Shown here one piece after another: positions 1-8,151 of a stretch of DNA of 48,043 nt; within the stretch, counting starts at the first letter, position 1, and the number at the start of each line of letters is the position of its first letter. This DNA comes from Prevotella sp. (lineage in GTDB: Bacteria; Bacteroidota; Bacteroidia; Bacteroidales; Bacteroidaceae). Location: the NCBI GenBank assembly GCA_017627765.1, contig JAGAGD010000074.1:1-48043 (forward strand). Reading direction: 5' to 3'. The translations under genes were made by a program, and so were the position numbers. A model generated the notes under the pieces. That model made no database searches. It saw only the letters and a list, made by a program, of their open reading frames with translations, and had not been told where the DNA came from.

Positions 1-341
1 AAAATGTGTTTAATTGTTAATCAATCGGCTTAAACTATGTAAACGAACATGAGGAATGAAAAAGTGAAAGGTGTCCTTTCGCGATGCGAAACGTGGCATA
101 TCGCAGTGCGATATGTGGCATATTGCAGTGCCAAAGGTGCCCTTTCACACTGCGAAAGATGCCCTTTGACTTTTTTAACAGTTACGAGTTCTGAGACGAA
201 ACGTATAATGTCTTGATATTGAACAATTTACTAAAAAGAGCAAAAAGCTGCCAAATACTCGCATATTTTGCAACTTTATTTCGCTCGGTCGTAAAATTTT
301 AAGTTATTTGCGAGGTTAGTTAATCAATTTTTTACCCAACT
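1..341 (+). repeat. Dispersed ~340 bp repeat, copy 1
   Basis: This stretch reappears as its reverse complement near 19.1-19.45 kb, and its AT-rich half again at the right window end. Conserved blocks include the 22-bp dyad array (71-170), a block around TCTTGATATTGAACAATTTA and one around CGCATATTTTGCAACTT. GTTAATCAAT occurs near both ends in the same orientation. No ORF is conserved. The similarity reaches base 1, so the element may begin outside the window. Its function is unknown; it could be a small non-autonomous mobile element or a structural or protein-binding element. Confidence 0.85.
71..170 (+). repeat. 22-bp tandem array of imperfect dyads
   Basis: Four full units and a partial fifth follow an exact 22-base period, starting at 71, 93, 115, 137 and 159. 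Each begins with a spacer like GTGNC, followed by two 7-base arms around a 3-base centre. Unit 2 is a perfect dyad (ATATCGC, AGT, GCGATAT); unit 1 pairs TTTCGC with GCGAAA; unit 4 has one mismatch. Unit 3 joins a left arm of one type to a right arm of the other. The array could be a row of protein-binding sites or a series of hairpins in RNA or single-stranded DNA. Confidence 0.85.
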
Positions 342-640
342 GGCATCCATTTTTTGCAAGTTACGGCTATGATGACCAAAAAGCCCTTACAATTTATAAG
401 TATGCCCTACTTAAAATAAAAAGATTGTTATCGTTTGCTGGCAGAAATTCAGAGAAGAGGCAACTCATTGGAGTTTCTGAAGTTGTTAACTGTTGAAGTG
501 TCAAGGTTTTAAAGCCTTTTTGAATCACCTTGAGACATTATAACCAGAAAAACTCATGACCTAAAAAGCAGAATAGCATCAGAAAAGAAAACGACTCAAA
601 CCTGCTATAAATACAAAAAAGTAAAAAAATAGTGAAAAGG
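342..640. other. Non-coding stretch upstream of the first gene
   Basis: No convincing ORF, tRNA or conserved RNA is visible. A weak dyad (TCAAGGT about 510, ACCTTGA about 527) and words resembling those between cls and dnaG are present. Confidence 0.5.
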
Positions 641-672
641 TTTGGCAGTTTTGCGGAAAGACCCTATTTTTG
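641..672 (+). promoter_or_regulatory. Bacteroidetes-type promoter of the 706 gene
   Basis: TTTG (641-644), 20 bases, then TATTTTTG (665-672), an exact match to the Bacteroidetes -33/-7 consensus TTTG and TAnnTTTG. Transcription should start near 679, giving a short leader before the ATG. Confidence 0.8.
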
Positions 673-705
673 TAGCAACAATTATCACAACATGCCAGTA
701 TTGTC

Positions 706-1446
706 ATGAAACAGTTTATTGTTACCATAATTCTTATCATTGCTTCAGCCGCAACAGTTGAAGCACAAGAAGAGCGTAGTTTTCTCGACCCGATGTTTGA
801 CGAGAAACCTGCGATGAAGAAATCCTACATAGAAGAAGAACCAAACCTTTCGCCAGACATGCGCCTTGCTGCTGACGAAGACTCTCTATACCTGCCACCT
901 TTAACCATGAATGGGCAGATGATGCCTATCGGCAGAATGCCTTACGGGATGTGGGGCTGGAACAGCTGGAACCTGCATAGCGGACTTAATGTCAACATGA
1001 GTGCAACGGTAATGGCAGGGATAGGCAGGCACAGGCGCAGCGGAGCAGGCTTCGGTCAGTCAATAGCCGCAGTCTATGCCATGCCGCTGAGCAACAAACT
1101 CTCGATTGCCATAGGCGGATATATCAACAACATGAATTGGGGAAACGACCACTATGTAGAAGGAGGAATATCGGGTATTCTGACATACAGATTCAACGAC
1201 AAGCTGGAAGCCTATATATATGCGCAGAAAGCACTGACCAACAGAGGCAGAATGGCTCCTTATCCTTACGGATGGGGCTACAACGGCTGGAACGACTGGC
1301 GTGCTGGCGGCGACAGAATAGGTGCAGGAGTGCGCTATGCTCCAAATCCGTCGTTCACGCTTGAAGTTCAGGTAGAGGCACAACGTCTGCCGAGAGGATA
1401 CTACTATGATTACTATCCATATTATCCTCCATACTGGGGATGGTAA
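706..1446 (+). CDS. Exported protein, probably outer-membrane barrel-like
   Basis: A 246-residue protein with a signal peptide (about residues 1-20, ending AEAQ-like before the acidic mature start), so it should pass the inner membrane. After an acidic N-terminal segment (about 25-65) the protein becomes rich in Trp, Tyr, Gly and Asn, with alternating hydrophobic strands (about 95-230) and an aromatic C-terminus, as in small outer-membrane beta-barrels. I do not recognise a named family. It has its own promoter and a hairpin after its stop, so it is probably a single-gene unit. An upstream ATG at 692 is out of frame and closes within six codons, which supports the chosen start. The barrel is inferred from composition; no catalytic motif is visible. 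Confidence 0.85.
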   Translation: MKQFIVTIILIIASAATVEAQEERSFLDPMFDEKPAMKKSYIEEEPNLSPDMRLAADEDSLYLPPLTMNGQMMPIGRMPYGMWGWNSWNLHSGLNVNMSATVMAGIGRHRRSGAGFGQSIAAVYAMPLSNKLSIAIGGYINNMNWGNDHYVEGGISGILTYRFNDKLEAYIYAQKALTNRGRMAPYPYGWGYNGWNDWRAGGDRIGAGVRYAPNPSFTLEVQVEAQRLPRGYYYDYYPYYPPYWGW

Positions 1447-1498
1447 TCAGACGACAATAAACAAAACCAAAGATATAGTATTTTAGCAAAAAAACGTT

Positions 1499-1524
1499 AA
1501 TCCCTGTTTAGAAAAACGGGGATT
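1499..1524 (+). terminator. Hairpin after the 706 gene
   Basis: An 11-base stem (AATCCCTGTTT with AAACGGGGATT, one U-G pair) and a short loop follow the stop codon. The T-run after it is weak. Confidence 0.5.
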
Positions 1525-1628
1525 ATTCGTTATATATATGCACAAAGCAGACAAAGCAAGCAACTGCATAGCGATGTGCATAACGAAAAAAACAATAAGA
1601 CTAAAAACGAAGAACTCACAACTGAGCA

Positions 1629-2126
1629 ATGGAATATCTGAACAAAGAACATGACCTCATAGGCCTACGCACGCTGGCACTGACAACGAGCAGACGCTAC
1701 GGCGCAGGCGAGGAAGAGGCAGAAGACGTGGCTCAGGATGTGATGATAAGACTCTGGCAGATGCGCAATGAGCTGTCTGAAAGAAGCCGAATAGAGGGGC
1801 TTACTATGGTTATGGCGAAAAACATGACTATAGACATGAAAAGAAAAAAGCACACAAAGCAGATTGAAGACTCTCATATAGAAATGGCAAGCAAAGAAAA
1901 TCCTCAGCAGGCTCTGGAGGAAAGCGAAAACGAAAAATGGCTTGCTGAACGTATCAAAAGCCTACCCTCTACTCAATATACTATACTCAAAATGAGACAA
2001 GTGGAACACCTCGACATGGAAGAGATTGCAGACACGCTGGGAATAAAGCCCACGTCTGTTGCAACTTTGCTGGCAAGGGCTCGCCGCACGCTGTTAGACG
2101 AAATAAAAAGGAGGAATGAGAAATGA
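1629..2126 (+). CDS. ECF-family RNA polymerase sigma factor
   Basis: A 165-residue sigma-70 protein of the extracytoplasmic-function type, which directs core RNA polymerase to a specific promoter set. Region 2 lies at about residues 10-80 and includes DVAQDVMIRLWQ. Region 4 (about 115-160) holds the helix-turn-helix, with EEIADTLGIKPTSVATLLARA-like spacing ending in an Arg-rich recognition helix. The length is normal for the family. The stop overlaps the next ATG by four bases (ATGA), so it should be translationally coupled to the downstream membrane protein, a likely regulator. The neighbours suggest an envelope signal, but none can be named. No clear -33/-7 promoter is visible upstream. Confidence 0.95.
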   Translation: MEYLNKEHDLIGLRTLALTTSRRYGAGEEEAEDVAQDVMIRLWQMRNELSERSRIEGLTMVMAKNMTIDMKRKKHTKQIEDSHIEMASKENPQQALEESENEKWLAERIKSLPSTQYTILKMRQVEHLDMEEIADTLGIKPTSVATLLARARRTLLDEIKRRNEK

Positions 2127-2926
2127 ACGACAAGACTATAAGACAAACGGAAGCTATGCTCAACAAGTTCATGTCTGGACTCACTTCGCTCGAAGAGGAG
2201 CAGGAACTTGCTAAGATAATGAGGCGTAACGACATTCCCGAAGAATGGAACGGCTACAAGGAAATGTTCTGCTACTTCGACAACGGAATGCCTCTCAACA
2301 ACGACGGGACTGAAAAACTGCCAACCAATGGAAACACCTATGCTGCCAGTGCCGAAACATCTCGAAAAGAGATGGCTAAGCTAAAGACTTTCAGACCTAT
2401 GCTCTGGGCGGCTGCCATAATAGGAATACTATTTTCCTTTACATTATTATATGATAACAGCAACGACATTCCGTCTGCCGACAATGCAGAAAGCAGGGCA
2501 ACCACAAAGACTACAGCCATGAATGTTGACAAGGAAAAGGAGAACACATACGACTTATGTGCAAGGAAAGTGGACAACACGAAGAACACAACGGAAACAA
2601 CAAAACAAGAAAAAGCAGAAAACAAAAAGCAGGAGAAAATAAGCCCAGACAAAGAAACGGAAGCAGAACAGGCAACAGACCTTGAAGAACTGATAAGAGA
2701 AAACGACGACTTAATCCCAACAAGCGAAATAATAATCCCGCAGGAATTAGCCATGCTGCCATACGAAAAGGAATTTAACGAACTGGAGTTGGCTAAAAGG
2801 GAAATAATGACTGCAAAGGCTTTGAGACTGATTATCGACATGGAGAAGCACAACTACAGCATGGTTCGCAACGAGGAGGGAGGACTCACAATAGTAAACA
2901 ACAATCAAAACAATAGAGCAATATGA
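2123..2926 (+). CDS. Single-pass membrane protein, candidate anti-sigma factor
   Basis: A 267-residue protein with a cytoplasmic-looking N-terminus (about 1-90) containing an F-x-G-L-T-S-x-E-E-E segment. One transmembrane helix follows (about 93-113, WAAAIIGILFSFTLLY), then a Lys/Glu/Thr-rich hydrophilic linker (about 120-190) and a helical tail. This architecture next to an ECF sigma gene fits an anti-sigma factor. That role is inferred from position and topology; no zinc-binding anti-sigma motif is seen. A strong AAGGAGG lies just before the ATG, unusual in this phylum, where Shine-Dalgarno sites are rare. Both ends overlap neighbours by ATGA, so the three genes form a coupled operon. Confidence 0.9.
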   Translation: MNDKTIRQTEAMLNKFMSGLTSLEEEQELAKIMRRNDIPEEWNGYKEMFCYFDNGMPLNNDGTEKLPTNGNTYAASAETSRKEMAKLKTFRPMLWAAAIIGILFSFTLLYDNSNDIPSADNAESRATTKTTAMNVDKEKENTYDLCARKVDNTKNTTETTKQEKAENKKQEKISPDKETEAEQATDLEELIRENDDLIPTSEIIIPQELAMLPYEKEFNELELAKREIMTAKALRLIIDMEKHNYSMVRNEEGGLTIVNNNQNNRAI

Positions 2927-3882
2927 AAACAAACAGATTACTAACACTTGCAATGGCAATGACCCTTGCTGTGACTGTTAACGCACAAGAGAATATAGTT
3001 CGCACATTCTTAGCGCTGAAAACAGCCCCGAAAAGAATAGTAGGACAAAACATCTCGCTTGACAAAGACCCCGTAACAGGCAAGAAAATCTCACAGGTGG
3101 AAATATACGATTTCTCCATTCCTCTCAATGACAAAAAACTAATAACTCAGATTGAAAGTGCTTTCTATACTGATATTGAAAATTCTTACACTTCGGCATC
3201 GGGCACAACACCTGCAAAAAATGGACAAAACGCTGTGAGCATCGCACTGGCTGTAGGGAATGGGAAAAACGCAGGGGTGGCATTAGGAGCAAAACCTAAC
3301 ACAAACTACATCTACGCTTGCTTCCTCGACCCTGAAGATGAGACAAGAACTTATCGCTATGCTTATGCACTTGAATATACAAAGGTAAAGAAGAATTATC
3401 AAGGAAGAATTATAAAGACCTATGCCATGACTCTGGATGCACGAAACAAAAAGACACCAATGACTGGCAATTATAAAACAAACATTGGCAGCAGAAATGC
3501 CGACATTCTGAATAAAGCCCTGATAGCAAAGGACAGCATACTGGCAAACTTAGACGGGCTTAACGACGAGAAGATTTCAGAAATAATATCAGGTATATAT
3601 GATTCGTCTACACCTACAACGATAAGGCTGACTACTGTCAACGATACGGGCGACTGGCTGAGTGCTTTCGGCATATATTCGAGCAAATTCTACAAAAACC
3701 CTAACGGGGCGTATACATCGACTTATGCTTCGCAGATATATAACCTCTGCAAGAAATCGAAGATTCTGACCGACAGCGAGAAAAACCTTGTTGCCGATGA
3801 AGTTGACCGCATGAGCAGACTAACCAAAGACAGATACACAAAAATGCTATTCAGAGCAGCAATAGAGGCACTGAAAGAATAA
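2923..3882 (+). CDS. Exported protein of unknown function, third gene of the ECF operon
   Basis: A 319-residue protein with a clear signal peptide (about 1-21, ending VNAQ). The mature part mixes strand-rich segments (about 25-170) with a helical C-terminal half (about 190-319) rich in Lys, Asp and Ser. I see no catalytic motif, lipobox or sorting domain, and cannot name the family. Its ATG overlaps the stop of the membrane protein (ATGA), so it is made from the sigma-factor mRNA. It may be the periplasmic arm of the signalling system or its main target. A strong terminator follows. Confidence 0.85.
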   Translation: MKTNRLLTLAMAMTLAVTVNAQENIVRTFLALKTAPKRIVGQNISLDKDPVTGKKISQVEIYDFSIPLNDKKLITQIESAFYTDIENSYTSASGTTPAKNGQNAVSIALAVGNGKNAGVALGAKPNTNYIYACFLDPEDETRTYRYAYALEYTKVKKNYQGRIIKTYAMTLDARNKKTPMTGNYKTNIGSRNADILNKALIAKDSILANLDGLNDEKISEIISGIYDSSTPTTIRLTTVNDTGDWLSAFGIYSSKFYKNPNGAYTSTYASQIYNLCKKSKILTDSEKNLVADEVDRMSRLTKDRYTKMLFRAAIEALKE

Positions 3883-4008
3883 CTACAAAGAAGAAACGAG
3901 AAACAAAAAACAAATGACAGAGAAAAGGAAATATGTAAGCAACGTAAATCATAGACTATAAATATAAACAAAAAAAGAAATCGCCTGAAAACAGGTTTAC
4001 TACAACCA

Positions 4009-4064
4009 AAGACTTGCATCCTGCCTGACATGTCAAAGACAAAGCATGGATGCAAGTCTTTTTT
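4009..4064 (+). terminator. Strong terminator of the ECF operon
   Basis: A perfect 13-base stem (AAGACTTGCATCC at 4009-4021, GGATGCAAGTCTT at 4048-4060) followed by a T-run, about 125 bases after the last stop codon. Confidence 0.85.
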
Positions 4065-4200
4065 GTATTTACCGCTTTCCAACTACTTAAACATTGAAAT
4101 TTCAGGAGCTTTCTTTTTTCATCTGCACATCTCAGTCATTATTGGAGAACTGTCTGGGAATATGACAAATGAAATTGTAACACAATTGTAACCATAAAAT

Positions 4201-4232
4201 TTTGGAAAAAGGCTTGTATGCAACTATCTTTG
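4201..4232 (+). promoter_or_regulatory. Bacteroidetes-type promoter of the PepSY-like gene
   Basis: TTTG (4201-4204), exactly 20 bases, then TATCTTTG (4225-4232). The expected start near 4239 leaves a leader of about 80 bases. Confidence 0.8.
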
Positions 4233-4317
4233 TAACCGAAAATAAGATGCTGAGTCGTAAGACTTGTTAAAAGCAGACTTGCAGAAAAATATTTTTATAA
4301 ACTAAACATTTTAGAAT

Positions 4318-4770
4318 ATGAAAGAAGTAAGAAAAATTACATGGCTATGGCTTGCAATGCTGATGCTGACTGTTGGCATGACAGCATGCGCAGACAATGA
4401 GAAAGTAATAGAGTTCAACCAGCTGCCTAAAGCGGCACAGAACATAGTAAACAAACACTTCAGTGGAAAGAAAGTTGCTCTCGTAAGAGTTGATTACGAC
4501 GGCATGAGACGTGAATATGACGTAACATTCAACGACGGAAGCAAGATTGAATTTAACAGCAAGGGACAGTGGACCGACATTGAGTGCAGAACAAGCAAAG
4601 TTCCTTCTGCTCTGATTCCTATGCAGATTAGCAGATATGTAAACAAGAACTATCCTGCAACAACGATTAAAAAGATTGAACACGACCGTTATGGCTACGA
4701 GATAGAACTTTCAAACGGTCTTGAAATCAAGTTCAACAAAAAGATGAAAGTGACGGAAATTGACCACTGA
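4318..4770 (+). CDS. PepSY-like domain lipoprotein
   Basis: A 150-residue probable lipoprotein. The signal sequence ends in a lipobox-like M-T-A-C with the lipidated Cys at residue 24. The mature part is two repeats of about 55 residues (about 31-90 and 96-150). Each has a helix starting near a Pro (QLPKAAQNIV, then VPSALIPMQI), followed by a strand pair containing D/R-Y-x-x-E/V and a closing I-E/K-F-N motif. This matches the Bacteroidetes PepSY-like (putative beta-lactamase-inhibitor-like) family. No enzyme role is known for the family; an inhibitor or envelope-binding role is only suggested. It has its own promoter and terminator. Confidence 0.9.
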   Translation: MKEVRKITWLWLAMLMLTVGMTACADNEKVIEFNQLPKAAQNIVNKHFSGKKVALVRVDYDGMRREYDVTFNDGSKIEFNSKGQWTDIECRTSKVPSALIPMQISRYVNKNYPATTIKKIEHDRYGYEIELSNGLEIKFNKKMKVTEIDH

Positions 4771-4819
4771 TTAGCAAAAAAGAACAATGTCTGGCTAAAC
4801 AAAATAATACTTTAAACTC

Positions 4820-4861
4820 AAAGGAGCTATCCCATCAGTAATGACAGGACAGCTCCTTTTT
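4820..4861 (+). terminator. Terminator of the PepSY-like gene
   Basis: A nine-base stem (AAAGGAGCT at 4820-4828, AGCTCCTTT at 4851-4859) runs into T's. From here to 4988 nothing else is seen. Confidence 0.8.
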
Positions 4862-4988
4862 AAGTCCGCATACGAAATCAATTTCCGTGATTTGAAATTA
4901 TGAAACAACTATAGGGCATTGGCCATAAATAAATTCTCAACTAAAAGACTCTGATAATCACGGAGAAAGGAAAACATATAATACGACC

Positions 4989-5747
4989 TTATTTTCTTAC
5001 GATAACCGAACCGCTTGCCTGATGTGTAGCCAAGACAAGAACTTCGGCAATCTGAACGTGTGCAGGTGCTGAAGCAGCATAGAAAGCAACATCGCCAATG
5101 TCGTCGCCAGTGAGCGGCTTAATTCCTTTATAAACATTGTCAGCCTTATCCTTGTCGCCATGGAAACGGGTAACGCTGAAATTGGTTTCAACCAGTCCTG
5201 GCTTAATGTTTGTAACTCTTACAGCCGACTCAGCGACATCAATGCGCAGTCCGTCAGACAATGCCTTGACAGCAGCCTTTGTTGCACAGTAGACATTACC
5301 ATTGGCATAAGCAGCATCGCCAGCAACAGAACCAATATTTATCACATGTCCGCAGTCGCGCTTAACCATCTGAGGCACAATCATCTTTGTGATATTGAGC
5401 AATCCCTTGATGTTGGTATCAATCATGATGTCCCAATCGTCGAAACTGCCTTCATATTCCTTGTCAAGACCGAGAGCCAAGCCTGCATTGTTAATCAGAA
5501 CATCTACATTAGCCCAACGCTCATCGAGAGATTCAATAGCAGCAGCACACTCAGCACGGTTGCGCACATCGAAGCAGAGCATCTTAACTTCGGCACCCAA
5601 CTCACTAAGTTCCTTACCAACCTGGCTCAACAAGTCTGGTTTTCTTCCAGTAATAATCAAGTCATAACCACCCTGTGCAAACTTACGCGCACATCCAAGT
5701 CCAATGCCACTTGTGGCACCAGTAATCATTACAATCTTTTTTGTCAT
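4989..5747 (-). CDS. Short-chain dehydrogenase/reductase, YdfG-like
   Basis: A 252-residue classical SDR. The cofactor loop GATSGIG lies at 10-16, the structural NNAG at 87-90, and the catalytic Ser141, Tyr154 and Lys158 are in place (YxxxK), so the enzyme should be active. The Arg in the segment after the second strand (TGRK) favours NADP(H). Overall the sequence is closest to the YdfG group, NADP-dependent 3-hydroxy-acid or L-allo-threonine dehydrogenases; the true substrate cannot be read from sequence. It is the last gene of the minus-strand run starting with the M48 peptidase, with a 188-base gap to the WecB-like gene. No promoter match is visible in that gap. Confidence 0.93.
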   Translation of the reverse strand: MTKKIVMITGATSGIGLGCARKFAQGGYDLIITGRKPDLLSQVGKELSELGAEVKMLCFDVRNRAECAAAIESLDERWANVDVLINNAGLALGLDKEYEGSFDDWDIMIDTNIKGLLNITKMIVPQMVKRDCGHVINIGSVAGDAAYANGNVYCATKAAVKALSDGLRIDVAESAVRVTNIKPGLVETNFSVTRFHGDKDKADNVYKGIKPLTGDDIGDVAFYAASAPAHVQIAEVLVLATHQASGSVIVRK

Positions 5748-5935
5748 CTTAAATTATTTATTACTTACTGTAGTTTCGGAGAAGCTCAACTTTTTATTTG
5801 GTTTTAAGGTGATTATACAACATTATCATGTAACATAACATTCTAAGTCAACCTCATGACCTTAAGTCCTTACAACCTTATAAGCCGAGCACTTACGAAA
5901 CCTGAATTACTTATATTATTTATTTTTACTTTTCG

Positions 5936-7048
5936 TTATCGCTTCATGTCAAGAAGAATGCGGACTATTCGCTCTGCTGAACGACCATCCCAACGGTCGG
6001 GCAACGTTGATTGTTTCCACTCTCCTTTTACCATCTTTAGCACTGCATTGTATAAGCCTTCAGAATCTTCGCCGACCAACACATTAGTACCCTTTCTCAC
6101 CGTCTCAATATGCTCGGTATAACTGTTAAGAGTTATGCAAGGAATGTTATTGAACGTTGCTTCTTCTGCCACATTGCCAGAGTCTGTCACTATGCCCATA
6201 GCATTTGCAGTGAGATAGCCAAATTCAAGATAAGGCAGAGGGGAGATGATATGCAAAGGCGACAAACTGCTGCCTGACTCAGAATCGTTGCTAATCAGTT
6301 CTTCCACTACTTTGCGGGCTTCACCACGAAGAGGGGCTACGACAGGAATACCTGCTGAAGCCTGTCGCAAACTGACTAACATTTTTTTCAGGTTCAACTT
6401 ATCTGCAATCAATGCGCGGCGATTAAGCGTAAAGACTATATACTTGCCTTCTTCAAGATGAAACAACTCAAAAACCTGTGGACGATGAAGGCGAGGCAAA
6501 TTGTAACGCAGCGTATCCATCAGAATGTTTCCTACCATATAGACCTTTGACTGGTTGGCACCTTCACGGCTGACAATAGTATTAGAACCAATTCCTGCTG
6601 TGAAAAGAAAATCGCTGAGACCGTCAATAACGAGGCGGTTGACTTCCTTAGGCATATTGATGTCGAAAGAACGTGTTCCTGCAACAAGATGGGCAAGCAT
6701 AATGCCCTGCTTCTTTGTCACTATAGCCGCAGCCATAGTAGATGCCAAGTCGTCAACAACAATTACAACATCGGTAGGGTTATGATGCAGATATTGCTCG
6801 AAAGCACCAATCACCTTACCTGTAATCTCATTAAGACTATCGCTATCTACGGAAAGGAAAACATCAGGTCTGGGCATCTGCAAATCATCGAAAAGCGAAG
6901 ATTCTATCGTAGGGTCGTCTTCTCTTCCAGCATAGATAAGAGTATAGTCTATGTCGCGACCCTGCGCCTTTGCCTTGTTTACAGCCCTGATAATAGGAGC
7001 AACTTTAATGAAATTAGGTCTTGCTCCAGCAACAATGCAGATATTCAT
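5936..7048 (-). CDS. WecB-like protein (UDP-GlcNAc 2-epimerase fold), active site degenerate
   Basis: A 370-residue protein of the non-hydrolysing UDP-N-acetylglucosamine 2-epimerase fold. The N-terminal GARPNFIK loop, the D-x-A-S-T segment with the conserved Asp at 100, the GN-x-x-x-DT segment (about 173-179) and a GTNVLVG segment remain. The residues aligned with E. coli WecB Glu117, Glu131 and His213 appear to be Val122, Lys134 and Asn209. The usual TGQH loop is replaced by YAGRED. The protein may therefore not epimerise and could be a sugar-nucleotide-binding or regulatory paralogue. The start is the ATG at 7048; the codon before it is GTG, an alternative start adding one residue. A perfect hairpin separates it from the SPFH gene upstream. 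Confidence 0.88.
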   Translation of the reverse strand: MNICIVAGARPNFIKVAPIIRAVNKAKAQGRDIDYTLIYAGREDDPTIESSLFDDLQMPRPDVFLSVDSDSLNEITGKVIGAFEQYLHHNPTDVVIVVDDLASTMAAAIVTKKQGIMLAHLVAGTRSFDINMPKEVNRLVIDGLSDFLFTAGIGSNTIVSREGANQSKVYMVGNILMDTLRYNLPRLHRPQVFELFHLEEGKYIVFTLNRRALIADKLNLKKMLVSLRQASAGIPVVAPLRGEARKVVEELISNDSESGSSLSPLHIISPLPYLEFGYLTANAMGIVTDSGNVAEEATFNNIPCITLNSYTEHIETVRKGTNVLVGEDSEGLYNAVLKMVKGEWKQSTLPDRWDGRSAERIVRILLDMKR

Positions 7049-7065
7049 CACTTATATAAATGTAG

Positions 7066-7096
7066 GAGTTTTGGAGCAATCGCTGCTCCAAAACTC
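7066..7096 (-). terminator. Hairpin between the SPFH and WecB-like genes
   Basis: A perfect 13-base stem (GAGTTTTGGAGCA with TGCTCCAAAACTC) and a 5-base loop lie just after the SPFH stop and 18 bases before the next ATG. There is no U-tract, so partial termination or mRNA end protection is as likely as full termination. Confidence 0.55.
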
Positions 7097-7102
7097 ATTA
7101 TT

Positions 7103-8053
7103 CTATTCCTTAAACAATTCTTTAATACCGCCAATTGAGCCCATAACGTTGGTGGCTTCGTATGGCAGATAAACGGTCTTAGCCTTATCGCCCTTAGCAA
7201 GTTCTTCCATCATGGCTATATACTTCTGAGCCAACAAGTAGTTTGCAGGGTTTGTACTCTTGCCTACGGCTTCGGTAATCTTCTCAATAGCGATTGCTTC
7301 TGCCTCTGCCTTGCGTATTCTTGCCTGTGCTTCACCTTCAGCACGCAGAATCTCTTGCTGCTTCTGAGCCTCAGCCTTGTTGATGGTTGCAGCCTTTTCG
7401 CCCTCTGACTGCAAAATCTGTGACTGCTTTTCACCCTCAGAAGTAAGAATCTGCGCACGCTTATTACGCTCTGCCTGCATCTGCTTTTCCATTGCAGAAA
7501 GAACGCTCTCTGGAGGCATAATGTCTTGCAGTTCTACACGGTTAACCTTAATACCCCACTTGTTGGTAGCATCATCGAGCACTGCACGCAACTTTGTGTT
7601 GATTGTATCGCGTGAAGTAAGAGTCTGGTCAAGTTCAAGTTCACCAATGATATTACGCAATGTGGTCTGTGTAAGTTTCTCAATGGCGTTAGGGAGATTG
7701 TTAATTTCATAGACAGCCTTAAACGGATCAACAATCTGGAAATAAAGCAACGCATTGATTTGCATCTGAATATTATCTTTTGTAATAACATTCTGCCTAT
7801 CGAAATCATATACCTGTTCGCGCAGGTCAATCGTATTAGAATAGACATAACGACCCCTGCTAAGCGTAATCAGAGTTTTAGCACTGTCAATAAAAGGAAT
7901 AATGATGTTGATACCAGGCTTGAGAGTTGCATAATACTTACCAAGTCTTTCAATAATCATTGTCTCAGACTGAGGTATAATCACTAAAGTCTTTTTTAGG
8001 AAAATGATAGCCAATATAACGATTGCTATCAGAACATAAGTTGTAACTGTCAT
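7103..8053 (-). CDS. SPFH/band 7 membrane protein (stomatin/QmcA type)
   Basis: A 316-residue protein with an N-terminal membrane helix (about 5-25), an SPFH domain (about 25-190) and a long Ala/Glu/Gln/Lys coiled coil (about 190-265) with repeated SEGEK and AEAEA units. Proteins of this type form large ring assemblies in membrane microdomains and are linked to protease control and membrane integrity. The gene lies 98 bases after an NfeD-like gene, the well-known NfeD/paraslipin pairing, and an M48 peptidase precedes both. Together they suggest an envelope quality-control unit. The coiled coil is clear; the local partner is inferred from context. Confidence 0.95.
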   Translation of the reverse strand: MTVTTYVLIAIVILAIIFLKKTLVIIPQSETMIIERLGKYYATLKPGINIIIPFIDSAKTLITLSRGRYVYSNTIDLREQVYDFDRQNVITKDNIQMQINALLYFQIVDPFKAVYEINNLPNAIEKLTQTTLRNIIGELELDQTLTSRDTINTKLRAVLDDATNKWGIKVNRVELQDIMPPESVLSAMEKQMQAERNKRAQILTSEGEKQSQILQSEGEKAATINKAEAQKQQEILRAEGEAQARIRKAEAEAIAIEKITEAVGKSTNPANYLLAQKYIAMMEELAKGDKAKTVYLPYEATNVMGSIGGIKELFKE

Positions 8054-8151
8054 GGTTTTTATGATTTGATTAAATTGTCAATTAATTTTTAATATAATAT
8101 TCTTATTATCTGAAATATATATATACGCATAAATTGCGAATAAGGTACTGA

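Noticed and set aside
71-170. CRISPR array
   Set aside because: The period is only 22 bases, with no unique spacers and no cas genes; the units are dyads with a 5-base spacer.
1-341. Complete insertion sequence
   Set aside because: No transposase ORF and no terminal inverted repeats are seen, only a shared GTTAATCAAT in direct orientation.
1060-1383. Antisense ORF inside the 706 gene
   Set aside because: It is a shadow of the sense reading frame, without promoter or family similarity.
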